Assembly (NCBI GenBank): GCA_037200445.1
Contig: JBBCGH010000001.1
Coordinates: 1,674,001 to 1,738,000 of the forward strand
Direction: 5' to 3'
DNA: 64,000 nt
Origin: Alphaproteobacteria bacterium
Lineage (GTDB): Bacteria > Pseudomonadota > Alphaproteobacteria > Rhizobiales > Xanthobacteraceae
Positions 27,682 through 37,409 of the stretch are shown in pieces. Position 1 is the stretch's first letter. Each line of letters opens with the position of its first letter. The notes beneath the pieces are model-generated. The model made no database searches, was not told the DNA's origin, and saw nothing but the letters and a program-made list of their open reading frames with translations. The translations under genes were made by a program, and so were the position numbers.

Positions 27682-28722
27682 CTATTTCCCCATGTGCTTG
27701 TCAAAGAAGCCGTTGATCTCACGGAACGCCGCCCTGGTTTCGGGTGCGCTGTCGTCGCGCAGATAATGCGCGTGCGACTGGCCCTCGAACACCTGAAGGA
27801 ACGATTCGACGCCCGCGTCGCGCAGCTTGCGGTGCACCCGCACCGTGTTGCTGAGCAACAGGTCGCGCGTGCCCGAGGTGAGGATCGTCGGCGCGAAGCC
27901 CGCGTAGTCGCCGTACACCGGCGAGATCAGCGGGTCCTTCATGTCGTGGCCGTTGGCGTAGACCTTGGCGCCTGCGTCGCAGAAGCCGTCGCGCGACACC
28001 AGCACGTTGTCGACCAGCTCGTTGGTCTGGAACGTGTCGCCCACCTTGGTGACATCCGACATCGGCGTGCCTGATGAAATCGCGCCCGGCATCGGCAGGC
28101 CGAGCTGCCTGGCGCGCAGGCCCATCTCCAGCACGAGCGCGCCGCCGGCCGACGTGCCGATCAAGCCGATGTTCTTCGCGGGCGTGGTCTTGAGCGCGCT
28201 CTTGTAGACCGTCATGCCGTCGTCCAGCGGCCGCCGGAAAATAGGCCTCGGCGGCATTCGGTACTCGACCGCGATCACTCTGAAGCCGCCGAAGCCGGCC
28301 AGCATGACGGCCTCCGGCAATCCGGCCTCGCGCGGATTGAGCACATAGCAACCGCCGTGCATGTGGATGATGGTACGGTTCTGGTTCTCCGGTTTGATCG
28401 TCGCCGGCGTCACGATGAAGACACGCACGCCGTCGATGGTCGACTTCTCGACCTTCACGGCCATGCGTTCGAGCAGGCCCGGCAGACTTTTGATGGTCGG
28501 CTCCGCGCCGGCGTCCGCGATCGGCTTCCATTCCTCGCCGGTCTTCGGCAGCACGTTCCAGCCGTTGCGCAGCGGCATACCGATGAACTTTTGCACCTGC
28601 GGGCTCACATCGGCCTGCGGGACCGGCAGGGTCTTGGCCGGCACGTCGAGGCCTTGTGCGAACGCCGATGTGGAGAATGCGATGGCTGAGAATGCAAGCA
28701 ATGAGATGCGTGCGTGACGCAT
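27682..28722 (-). CDS. Secreted alpha/beta hydrolase of the HSL/acetyl esterase family
   Basis: A 346-residue hydrolase with a signal peptide (residues 1-23, ending SAFAQ). The oxyanion motif HMHGGCY (about residues 121-127), the nucleophile elbow GTSAGG (about 190-195), the acid in SGTRDLLLSN and the histidine in GQSHAHY form the catalytic set of hormone-sensitive-lipase-type esterases. A short region at about 28230-28250 reads RPIFRRP instead of the expected EAYFPAA; the alternative frame encodes EAYFPAA exactly, so two compensating one-base errors lie there. It may cleave esters or lactones in the periplasm. No obvious operon partner. Confidence 0.85.
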   Translation of the reverse strand: MRHARISLLAFSAIAFSTSAFAQGLDVPAKTLPVPQADVSPQVQKFIGMPLRNGWNVLPKTGEEWKPIADAGAEPTIKSLPGLLERMAVKVEKSTIDGVRVFIVTPATIKPENQNRTIIHMHGGCYVLNPREAGLPEAVMLAGFGGFRVIAVEYRMPPRPIFRRPLDDGMTVYKSALKTTPAKNIGLIGTSAGGALVLEMGLRARQLGLPMPGAISSGTPMSDVTKVGDTFQTNELVDNVLVSRDGFCDAGAKVYANGHDMKDPLISPVYGDYAGFAPTILTSGTRDLLLSNTVRVHRKLRDAGVESFLQVFEGQSHAHYLRDDSAPETRAAFREINGFFDKHMGK

Positions 28723-28835
28723 GAAGCCTCCCTGTTGTTTTTGGTCGCCCGTGGCTCTTCGCCACGCAGGGAGGCTAGCCGCGATTTGCGGCGGCCGTGA
28801 GAGCCGCCGCGATCAAAGGCGCGTTATCGCGGGTC

Positions 28836-30177
28836 TCAGTTCACTTGCCGGATCACCTTGCCGACCTTGTCGAAGATCTCGCCGATCTCGTTTTCCGAGA
28901 TGATCAGCGGCGGCGAAAGCGCGATGGTGTCGCCGGTGATTCGGAAGAGCAGGCCGTGCTCGTGGAAACCCTTTTCCATCGCGTCGTAGGCGCGCTTGCC
29001 GACCGCATCGGGCTTCGACGCCATGTCGATCGCCGCGACCAGGCCGAGCGTGCGGATGTCGAGCACGCCGGGCGTTCCCTCAGCGACATCGCCGCATCGG
29101 CCCACTTGCCTTCGAGCGCTGCGGTGCGCTCGAACAGCTTCTCGTCGCGATAGACGTCGAGCGTCGCGATGCCGGCCGCACAGGCGAGCGGATGCGCGGA
29201 ATAAGTGTAGCCGTGGAACAGCTCGATCACATGCTCCGGGCCGCGCATGAAGGCGTCATAGATGCCCTTGCGCATGATCACGCCGGCCATCGGCACAGTG
29301 CCGGAGGTGACCCCTTTGGCAAACGTGATCATGTCCGGGTCACGCCATAGCGCTCTGCCGCAAATGCAGTCCCGAGGCGGCCAAAGCCGGTGATGACCTC
29401 GTCGAAGATGAGCAGGATGCCGTGCTTGTCGCAGATCGCGCGCAAGCGCTGCAGGTAGCCCTTGGGCGGCGGCAGCACGCCGGTCGAGCCGGCCATCGGC
29501 TCGACGATCACGGCCGCGATGGTGGAAGCATCGTGCAGCGCCACGAGCCGGTCGAGATCGTCGGCGAGATGCGCGCCCCACTCGGGCTCGCCCTTGGTGA
29601 AGGCCTGCTGCTCGCGATTGTAGGTGTGCGGCAGGTGATCGGCGCCCGCGAGCGCGGTCCGAACATCTTGCGGTTCGCCACGATGCCGCCGACCGAAATG
29701 CCGCCGAAGCCGACGCCGTGATAGCCGCGCTCGCGGCCGATCAGGCGCACGCGCGAGGCTTCGCCGCGCACGTTGTTGTAGGCGAGCGCGACCTTGAGCG
29801 CAGTGTCGACCGCCTCCGAGCCCGAATTGCAGAAGAACACATGATCGAGATCGCCCGGCGCGAGTGCCGCGATGCGGCTCGCCAGTTCGAACGCCTTGGG
29901 GTGCGAGAACTGGAACGCCGGCGGATAGTCGAGCTCGGCCGCTTGCTGTTGAATGGCCGCGACGATCGGATCACGGTTGTGGCCCGCGTTGCAGCACCAC
30001 ATGCCGGCCGAGCCGGTCGATCACCTTGCGGCCGTCCACCGTGATGTAGTGCATGTCCTTGGCGCGCGCGATCAGCCGCGGATTCTTCTTGAACGCGCGG
30101 TTCGGCGTGAACGGCACGAAGAACGCTTCGAGGTCGTTGGGAACCGTCGGCGCGAGCGGGCGGGTAGCAAGCGACAT
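28836..30177 (-). CDS. Class III PLP aminotransferase, omega-amino acid:pyruvate type (four frame breaks)
   Basis: About 445 residues when joined. The start ([22 protein letters not shown], residues about 14-35), [75 protein letters not shown] and TFAKGVTSG (PLP lysine) match the beta-alanine/omega-amino acid:pyruvate transaminases. These convert beta-alanine or aromatic amines with pyruvate to the semialdehyde or ketone plus alanine. Frame breaks lie near 30010, 29655, 29340 and 29085; each junction rejoins conserved text without loss, so sequencing error is likely. It is upstream of the hydrolase on the same strand with a 113-base gap. Confidence 0.8.
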
Positions 30178-30538
30178 TTTTTTCTCTCCTGCAGGCGGCG
30201 TCTTTTAGGGTCCGGCTGCCGCTATACCAGCCAATCGGGACGTTCGGAATGCCGGGCGGCGAATCAGCAGCGGGTTGCAGCCGCGCGCCTCGCCCGGATC
30301 AGGCAGAGATTGCAACATATGATAGGTGCGGGAAATTCATCATCAATTTCAAGGAGAACTAAACAACTTCCAGATGATAAATGTGATTACTAATTGAGAT
30401 TGTACAATAGACGAAAGTTTTAATACGGTTGCACACGACGTATGGCAGCGTTGTGACAATCGATGTTGAGCGTGAAGCCGGAACGGCGGATCGTTCTCGT
30501 ACCCGAAGGGATTCGGGCAGCGGCAGAAGCGGCAGACA
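30178..30538. other. Intergenic region, AT-rich, no gene seen
   Basis: About 360 bases between the divergent aminotransferase gene and the winged-helix-like gene. The part from about 30310 to 30440 is far less GC-rich than its surroundings and has several short A/T runs, which suits promoters for both sides. I found no clear palindrome, RNA gene or mobile-element end. Confidence 0.5.
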
Positions 30539-31246
30539 ATGCCCCACGCGAACACCAGGGACGATGAGCGTCCCGCTGCGGAGGAAGTCCGCGCTGCGCT
30601 CGAGCGCATCGCCGCCAGCGAAGCGTTTCGCGCCTGTCCGCAACTCGTCGCGTTCCTGCGCTACGTGGTCGAAGCCACGCTGCGCGGCGGCCAGGATCGC
30701 ATCAAGGGCTACACCATCGCGGTCGAAGCGCTCGGGCGCGGGGACGATTTCGATCCGCAGAACGATCCGATCGTGCGCGTCGAGGCAATGCGGCTGCGCC
30801 GCGCGCTGCAGCGCTACTATGCCAATGGCGGCAGGGACGACGCGGTGCAGATCGTGCTGCCGCTCGGAAGCTATGTGCCGGCGTTCCGGCGCGCGCATTC
30901 GGGACGGCGCACGCAACGACGAGTCGCCCCTCGCGCAGCCGATCTCGCGGGACTTTCTGCTGTTCCTGACGGCCTATCTCGACGATGACCGGGCGGGCGC
31001 CGCCCACTATGCGGCGCGCATTCCGTCGGACGCCTATCCGCTCGATCTCGTCGCCTGGGCGCTCATTGCGGGTCACCGCGGCGAGACCAAGACCGCAAGG
31101 GCGCTGCTCGATCGGCTGGACGCGTCGCAGGACGAGTGGCGCAAGGACGGTCATGCGGCGCTGGCCCGCCACTTGTCGACGAGACGATTGCAAGCCACTT
31201 CGCGCGCGAGATTGCGCAGATCGAGGCTATGGCGGCGAAGCCTTAG
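30539..31246 (+). CDS. Small protein with winged-helix-like N-terminal domain and helical repeat tail (two frame breaks)
   Basis: About 234 residues when joined. The first 120 residues ([35 protein letters not shown], residues about 15-49; [46 protein letters not shown]) match a domain found at the N-terminus of adenylate cyclase-like or TPR-containing proteins in Bradyrhizobiaceae. Breaks near 30900 and 31176 join it to a short helical part ([38 protein letters not shown]) ending [13 protein letters not shown] with a TAG at 31244. It is much shorter than the usual multi-domain relatives. Role unknown; DNA binding or signalling is possible. Its stop overlaps that of the convergent chemoreceptor gene. 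Confidence 0.55.
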
Positions 31247-33772
31247 GCCGCCGCGACGCGCTCGAGGAACTCGTCGACCGCCTGCTGCAGCGTGCCGGCC
31301 TGGGCGGTGAGCGCGCTCGAAGCTTCGAGCACGTGCGTCGCCGAACGGTTGGTCTCGTCGATCGCCTCGGTCACCGTCGCCATGTTGCCGGCGAGCTCCT
31401 TCGCGCCGGTCGCCGCCTCGTGCACGTTGCGCCCGATCTCCTGCGTGGAGGCGCTCTGCTCCTCGACCGAAATCGCGATGGTCGAGGTGAAGCGGCTGAT
31501 GTCGGCCATCACGTTGGAGATCTGGCGGATCGCCTCGACCGCCTGCTCGGTCGAACCCTGGATCGCGCCGATTTGCGTTGCGATCTCTTTCGGTCGCCTT
31601 GGCGGTCTGGCTGGCGAGCGTCTTGACTTCGGAGGCGACGACCGCGAACCCGCGGCCCGCATCGCCGGCGCGGGCCGCCTCGATGGTGGCGTTGAGCGCG
31701 AGCAGGTTTGGTCTGCTCGGCGATGGCGCGGATCAGCTTCACCACGTCGCCGATGCGCGAGGCGCCGCTGGAAAGCTGCCCGACCAGCCGGTCGGCGTTC
31801 TGCGCGATCTCGCTCGCGTTCTGCACCACGCCGTTCGCCTGGCTCGCCTGGTCGCTGATCTCCAGGATCGAGGCGCCAAGCTCCTCGGTGGCGCCCGCGA
31901 CGCCTGGCACATTGGACGACGTCTGCTCGGAGGAGGCCGATGCGCGCGCGCGCCTGGTTGTCGGCTTCCGCCGCGATGCTCGAGAGCGTGCGCGCGGTCG
32001 TCTCCATGCGCGACACGTTGTCGGTGACCGCCGCGATCACCGAGGTGACCGTAGCACGGAAGTCGCCGATCATCTGTTCGATGTTGCCGGCGCGCTCGCG
32101 CTGCGCGCGCTCCTCGGCTTCGCGCCGTCCGGCCATCTCCCTGCGCTCGATCTCGCCGCCGCGGAACACTTCGAGCGAGCGCGCCATGTCGCCGATCTCG
32201 TCGCGGTCGGCCGCGGCCGGTACCGAAAGATCGGTCTCGCCCGAGGAGAGGCGGCGCATCGCATCGCCCACCGAGGTGAGCCGCGCACCAGCCGCCGCTG
32301 CACGTAGAATATGCCGATGCCGGCCGCCACCAGCATGCTGACCGCCGCCACGATCAACAGCAGCATGCGGTTTGCGCGCGAGGTCCTCGATCAGCTTCTC
32401 CGAGCCCGATTGCATCGATTTCTCGGCATCGCCGACCAGCACCGCGACCGCGCGGTCGAGCGAGCGCTGGATCGTGACGTTCTCTCTCGACGGTGCGGTC
32501 GGCGGTCGCGATGGCGGCGAGCTCACGGTTGCGGAGCGCGAACAGGCTGTTGTCGCCCTGGCCGTAGACCGTCAGCTCGCCGATCGCGTCCTTGATCTCG
32601 TTGTTGATCAGCGTCTTGGCGGCCTTGGCGAGCAGGTCGGTCGCGGTGTTGAAGCGGTCCTGCATCGGCACCAGTACGGCCGCATCCTTGGCGACCGCGG
32701 CCTCGCTCAACAGGCTCGTCACCAGGTGCGTCTGCGCGGCGACTTCGAGCGCGCTGCGCAGGCTTGCGATCTGCACCGCGACCAGGTCCTTGACCAGCTT
32801 GCTGGAGCGCTTCACGGCATCTTCGCTCTGCATCACGACATCGAAGTTGAGGTCGTCGATCAGCCCGATCAGCAGGTTGTTGAGCTGCTCGTGCGCGCGG
32901 AACACCTGGGTGAGGCGTCCGTCTCGGTCCCACCCTCGCGCGCCTTGAAGTTTGCGAGCTTGATGAGCTCGCGCACGCGGACTTTGAGCGGCTCGAACTT
33001 GTCGCCCGGGGGAATCTTGGCCAGCTGCTTTTCGAGGCGGCGCGCCGCGCCCGCGAAGCGGTCTTCCAGCATCGCCAGGATGCCGGGGCGAGGAGGTGAG
33101 TGCGCCCGCCGTGAGCAGTCCGGTCACCAGATTGGTCTCGGAGCCGACCTCGACCATCGCCTGCATCACCTGCATGCCGCCCTGGATCAGCGTGCGCACG
33201 GTGATGTCGCCGCTCTGGCCGACATCCTCAGCGGTGGTGACGACCTCGAAGTAGCTGTCGTCGACGATGGGAGAGAGCTTGTCGCTGATCTTGGCGTGCG
33301 CCGCGTGCAGCGCGGCGAGCCGCGCATCGAGCGCGTCGCGTATTTCGGTGCGATCCGAGATCGCCTTCTCCAGCGCGTTGAGGTTCTCCTTCAGCCGCTG
33401 CGCCATCGGCTCCGCGATCGAGAAGCCGCCGGCGTCGCCCTGGCCGACGCGCAGGCGCTCCATGATGGCGTCGAGATCGCGCGAACGGCTCGCGATCTGC
33501 GCGGCGATCAGGCGCCGGTCGTCGGAGGTCTTGGCCGCGACATAGCGCGCCGCGGCGGCGGAAATCTCGCCCGAGGCGGCCGAGAGGCGCAGCGCATCGG
33601 TCATGGTCGGCACTTCGCGCGTCGAGACGCGCTCGAAGCCGCGCTCCGTCTCGGAGAACGACATGATCGCGACCGCGGCGGCGATCACCGTGGTGATGGC
33701 GACCGCGCCGAACGCGGCCTGCAGCCGCACCTTGATGCCGAACTTTCCGGCTTTCGTTTCAGCGTCGCTCAT
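31243..33772 (-). CDS. Methyl-accepting chemotaxis protein with long helical periplasmic domain (about eight frame breaks)
   Basis: About 840 residues when joined. Order: membrane helix 1 (residues about 18-40), an all-helical periplasmic region of about 400 residues, membrane helix 2 ([21 protein letters not shown], near 32350; quoted in part), a HAMP domain ([27 protein letters not shown]) and a signalling domain ([33 protein letters not shown] in pieces, [15 protein letters not shown] in pieces, [16 protein letters not shown]). The periplasmic region contains two similar halves: [10 protein letters not shown] with TNLVTGLL and [10 protein letters not shown], then [10 protein letters not shown] with THLVTSLL and [10 protein letters not shown]. 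Frame breaks lie near 33095, 32930, 32480, 32375, 32290, 31945, 31710 and 31590. The gene follows a binding-protein gene by 19 bases, so that protein may present its ligand to this receptor. Confidence 0.82.
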
Positions 33773-33791
33773 GAAGCAGCCCCGTCCGCCG

Positions 33792-34961
33792 TCAGTTGCT
33801 CGATGTCTTGATCATCTTCTCGATCGGCTTGAACGAGCCGTCGCCCTCGATGATGGTCATCCACACCTGGTCGAGGCCTTCGTTCTTCTCCGCCGAGAAG
33901 GTCATCGGCAGCCCGCCGATGTCGAACTTGCCCGTATCCTTGATGGCCTTGAGAAGCCCGTCGCGCGTCAGATCCCTGCCGGCCTTCTCCAGCGCCGCGA
34001 TCGCGAGGCGGCCCGCGAGATAACCTTCGAGCGAGACGAACTCGGGCTCGCCGCCTGCGGCTTTGATCGCCTTGTGATAGTCGGCGACCACCGGCAGCGA
34101 CGCATCCGCCGGGAACGGCACCACCTGGGAGACGATCACGCCCTTGCCCTCGGGGCCGAGCTCCTTCGCAAGCGCGTTCGCGCCGACGAAGGAGATGTTC
34201 ACGAACACCGGGTTGAGGCCGATCTTGCGCGACAGCTTGATGAACTCGGCGACCGGCTTGTAGGCGCCGACGATCACGACCGCTTCCGGCGCGGCCTGCC
34301 GGATCGCGAGCACGCCGGTCTTCACCGCGACCGTGTTGCGCTCGTACGTCGCCTCGGCGGCGATCGGCAGGTTGCGCTTGTCCATCGCCTTCTTGAAGCC
34401 GGAGAGGCCGGCGCGGCCGAACGCGTCGTCCTGGTAGAAGATCGCGATCTTCGTAATCTTCAGGTCCTCGGTGAGGTGTTTGACCCAGGCCTCGGTCTCG
34501 GCGTCGTAGCTCGCGCGCACATTGATGACGTTTTCGAGCTTGGGGTTGCGCAGGAAGCCCGCGCCGGTGAAGGCGCCCATGAACGGCACCTTCGCGGCGG
34601 TCGCGATCGGCTGCGCGGCGGCCGAGGTCGGCGTGCCGACCGGGCCGATCAGCGCGAACACTTTCTCGTCCTCGATCAGCTTTTTGGTCGCCGCGATGGC
34701 GCGGTCCGGCTCGTAGCCGTCGTTGACGCTGATCAGCTTGATCTTGCGGCCATGCACGCCGCCCTTGGGGTTGATCTCGTTGAACGCCGCGTTGAGCCCG
34801 GCCTGCATGCCGAGCCCGAGCGCGGAGGCGGCACCCTCCAGCACCGCGGCCTGCCCGAACGTGATGGTGTCGGCGGTGACGCCCTGCTCGGCGAGCGCCG
34901 GGGCCGCGAAGGCCGCGAACGCAATGGCTGCGGCGAGCGTGCCGCGGCGCGAAAAGTGCAT
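33792..34961 (-). CDS. LivK-type (branched-chain amino acid family) periplasmic binding protein
   Basis: A 389-residue type I periplasmic binding protein. The signal peptide (residues 1-23, ending APALAEQ) is followed by FGQAAVLEGAASALGLGMQAGLNAAFNEI (residues about 33-61), GRKIKLISVNDGYEPDRAIAATKKLI, ALIGPVGTPTSAAAQPIA, and IFYQDDAFGRAGLSGFKKA, all standard for Peripla_BP_6. The start ATG (34959-34961) has GGGGGAG upstream. No permease or ATPase genes are adjacent. Instead the next gene, 19 bases on, is a chemoreceptor with a TorS-like helical periplasmic domain, so the protein may be a sensory rather than a transport component. The ligand is unknown. From 34962 to 35153 lies the divergent promoter region with hisS. 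Confidence 0.9.
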   Translation of the reverse strand: MHFSRRGTLAAAIAFAAFAAPALAEQGVTADTITFGQAAVLEGAASALGLGMQAGLNAAFNEINPKGGVHGRKIKLISVNDGYEPDRAIAATKKLIEDEKVFALIGPVGTPTSAAAQPIATAAKVPFMGAFTGAGFLRNPKLENVINVRASYDAETEAWVKHLTEDLKITKIAIFYQDDAFGRAGLSGFKKAMDKRNLPIAAEATYERNTVAVKTGVLAIRQAAPEAVVIVGAYKPVAEFIKLSRKIGLNPVFVNISFVGANALAKELGPEGKGVIVSQVVPFPADASLPVVADYHKAIKAAGGEPEFVSLEGYLAGRLAIAALEKAGRDLTRDGLLKAIKDTGKFDIGGLPMTFSAEKNEGLDQVWMTIIEGDGSFKPIEKMIKTSSN

Positions 34962-35153
34962 GGACTCCCCCAGGCTTTGGCGGCAATCCGCCACCTCCGC
35001 ACCATGTGAGTTCACGGTAAAGGAATGTTTAACGATTGATGAAAAGCGGCGCGGGGCCAAGTGAAATTCCGCTTGTGACCGAAGGGCTTGAGCCGCGCTT
35101 GCCGGGGGTAGCCGGTTCGGTTACTCCGGACGCCAAGCCCTCGGAGCCTCCCC

Positions 35154-36662
35154 GTGAACGACAAGCCGAACAAATTGAAGGCGCGCCTGCCGCGCGGCCT
35201 TGCGGACCGCGGTCCGGCCGAGATCGCCGCGACGCGCCGCATGCTGGAGACGATCCGCCGCGTCTACGAGCGCTACGGCTTCGAGCCGGTCGAGACGCCG
35301 GCGATCGAATACACCGACGCGCTCGGCAAGTTCCTGCCCGACCAGGACCGGCCGAACGAGGGCGTGTTCTCGTTTCAGGACGACGACGAGCAGTGGATGA
35401 GCCTGCGCTACGACCTGACCGCGCCGCTCGCGCGCTACGTCGCCGAAAATTTCGACGCGCTGCCCAAGCCCTATCGCAGCTATCGCTTCGGCTACGTCTA
35501 TCGCAACGAGAAGCCGGGGCCGGGCCGCTTCCGCCAGTTCATGCAGTTCGACGCGGACACGGTCGGGTCCGCCAGCATGGCGGCGGATGCCGAGGTCTGC
35601 ATGATGATCGCCGATACGATGGAGGAGCTGGGACTTGGAGGAAAATACGTCGTCAAAGTGAACAATCGCAATGTGCTTGACGGAATCATGGATGCAATTG
35701 GTGTCAAAGAAGAGGGCAGCGCGGGAAGACGACTTACGATCCTTAGAGCAATCGACAAGTTTGACAAATTTGGAGAGGACGGCGTTCGGCTATTGCTCGG
35801 TCCGGGTCGCAAGGACGAAAGCGGCGACTTCACGAAAGGTGCCGGGTTGGAGCCTTGGCAAATCGACGTGATTTTCGAGACCAAACTTGAAAGCGACGAA
35901 GAGGGCTTCGGTCTCTTAGGGATGACTATTGCTCTCCCGGATGGCAGGACGGTCGCCGAAGCAAGTCCACTTTACGTATCGGCTAGAGACTACTTGGACG
36001 AATTTCAGACCTTCGTGCGCGCAGCTGGCTATGGCGTTGACCGCATTACCGTCGACTCTTCCGTCGTCCGGGGCCTCGAATACTACACCGGGCCCGTCTT
36101 CGAAGTTGAACTCACATTTGAGACCGCAGGCGACGACGGCAAGCCGGTGCGCTTCGGCTCGGTCGCGGGCGGCGGGCGCTATGACGGGCTCGTCGGCCGC
36201 TTTCGCGGCGACGATGTGCCGGCGACGGGCATCTCCATCGGCGTGTCGCGCCTGATGGCGGCGCTGCAGCACCTGAAGAAGGTGGACACCAGGCCCGAGG
36301 CTGGCCCGGTCGTCGTCACGGTCTTCGATCAGGACCGCATCGCCGACTACCAGAAAATGGTCGCGGCGCTGCGCAATGCCGGCATCCGCGCCGAGCTTTA
36401 TCTTGGGAGCGGCAAATTCGGTGCGCAGATGAAATATGCCGACCGGCGCGGCAGCCCTTGCGCGATTATCCAAGGCAGCGACGAGAAAGATCGACGCGAA
36501 GTAATGATCAAGGATCTGATCTTCGGCGCCACCATTTCGTCGATCAAGGACCGCGACGAGTACAAGGCGGCACAGGCCAAGGCGCAGTACGCGGTGCCGG
36601 AGGATCAACTCGTCGCGGAAGTCCGCAAGCTGCTCGATCAGCACGGAGTGACTTGGAATTGA
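35154..36662 (+). CDS. hisS: Histidyl-tRNA synthetase
   Basis: A 502-residue class II synthetase that charges tRNA-His. Motif 2 is at [18 protein letters not shown] (about residues 116-133), the histidine-binding motifs are VRGLEYYTG (about 305-313) and AGGGRYDGL (about 338-346), and the C-terminal anticodon-binding domain begins near residue 382. Length fits the alphaproteobacterial long form. The start is a GTG at 35154. Codon use changes abruptly inside the gene: bases about 35632-36120 (residues about 160-323) are near 50 percent GC with many A/T-ending codons, while both flanks are near 70 percent, and the frame is unbroken. This suggests replacement of the middle segment by recombination. 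hisZ-hisG lie 1.9 kb downstream. Confidence 0.95.
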   Translation: MNDKPNKLKARLPRGLADRGPAEIAATRRMLETIRRVYERYGFEPVETPAIEYTDALGKFLPDQDRPNEGVFSFQDDDEQWMSLRYDLTAPLARYVAENFDALPKPYRSYRFGYVYRNEKPGPGRFRQFMQFDADTVGSASMAADAEVCMMIADTMEELGLGGKYVVKVNNRNVLDGIMDAIGVKEEGSAGRRLTILRAIDKFDKFGEDGVRLLLGPGRKDESGDFTKGAGLEPWQIDVIFETKLESDEEGFGLLGMTIALPDGRTVAEASPLYVSARDYLDEFQTFVRAAGYGVDRITVDSSVVRGLEYYTGPVFEVELTFETAGDDGKPVRFGSVAGGGRYDGLVGRFRGDDVPATGISIGVSRLMAALQHLKKVDTRPEAGPVVVTVFDQDRIADYQKMVAALRNAGIRAELYLGSGKFGAQMKYADRRGSPCAIIQGSDEKDRREVMIKDLIFGATISSIKDRDEYKAAQAKAQYAVPEDQLVAEVRKLLDQHGVTWN

Positions 36663-36682
36663 CGCGCTGAGCGCGCCGCGCG

Positions 36683-36714
36683 TTAACCTCTCCCCGCTTG
36701 CGGGGAGAGGTTAA
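36683..36714. terminator. Perfect hairpin, bidirectional terminator and repeat
   Basis: A 15-bp perfect stem (TTAACCTCTCCCCGC with its complement, TT loop) lies between the convergent hisS and DUF3617 genes. The outer AT pairs give short T/A flanks on both strands. The core is the same CTCTCCCCGC repeat as at 2683 and 13308, apparently serving as a terminator here. Confidence 0.7.
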
Positions 36715-36740
36715 GAAGCGCCAGCCGCCCGTTCCGCGCG

Positions 36741-37310
36741 CTACTTCTTCACCCCGCCGGGAGGTCCGCCCGGCGGCATCCCGGGCCGCCCGCCCGGCGC
36801 TCCCGGTGCGCCACCCTTCGGCAGGTCGTTGACGTTCATCTTCATGCCGTTGGCCATGATGATGTCGCCCGGCTTCTGGTCCGCCTTGCAGGCGCCGAGC
36901 CACTTCGCCGCGATGCTCATGCTGGTCTCGGCCGGCATGTTCGGGACCGGCGGGCCGCCCTCGCGCTTTGAATTGATCTTGATCGTGTAGGCGGAATTGA
37001 AATCGCCCGAGATCACGCCATGCGACGTCGCCGTGCCGGCACCCACGCTGCACACCGAGTCGAACACGATGGTGTCGCCCACCTTCTTCATCTCGCGCTT
37101 GGAGCAGCTTTGCCCGCGCGCGCCGGCGCTCATGTCCTGCATCGCCTTGTCGGTCGTGGCATCGATGCAGTGCTGCATCGTCTGGGGCGGCGTGTTGCGG
37201 CCCTCGAACGTCATGGTCATGTCCCACAAGCCGGCCTTGCGGGTGGGCATATCCTGCGCGAGCGCGGGCGTGGCAATGAAAGCGGCGGCGAGAATGAGGG
37301 CAGGTCGCAT
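36741..37310 (-). CDS. DUF3617 domain protein, secreted
   Basis: A 189-residue protein with a signal peptide (residues 1-18, ending ALAQ). The body has KAGLWDMTMTFEG, then TMQHCIDATTD and SCSKREMKKVGDTIVFDSVC, typical of DUF3617, with conserved cysteines that likely pair in the periplasm. GKWLGAC-like AAKWLGACKADQKPGD follows. The C-terminus is a Gly/Pro-rich tail (GAPGAPGGRPGMPPGGPPGG). Function is not known for the family. It sits between hisS and the transglutaminase gene without an operon partner. Confidence 0.82.
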   Translation of the reverse strand: MRPALILAAAFIATPALAQDMPTRKAGLWDMTMTFEGRNTPPQTMQHCIDATTDKAMQDMSAGARGQSCSKREMKKVGDTIVFDSVCSVGAGTATSHGVISGDFNSAYTIKINSKREGGPPVPNMPAETSMSIAAKWLGACKADQKPGDIIMANGMKMNVNDLPKGGAPGAPGGRPGMPPGGPPGGVKK

Positions 37311-37409
37311 GCGGTTCTCCCGATTCCTGATCGCGCGAGCTTATATGACATTGGCGGGCGGAACGATGGCAGCTCTGCCTCGTTGTCGGCTGCCCTGTTA
37401 TGATGGCCC

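Noticed and set aside
30310-30440. AT-rich patch considered as a replication origin or phage attachment site
   Set aside because: No DnaA-box cluster, no direct repeats, no integrase and no tRNA nearby; promoter DNA for two divergent genes explains it.
20600-33100. Reading the frame-broken genes as a block of pseudogenes
   Set aside because: Conserved protein text continues across every break and several breaks compensate locally, which fits consensus error better; left open until polished.
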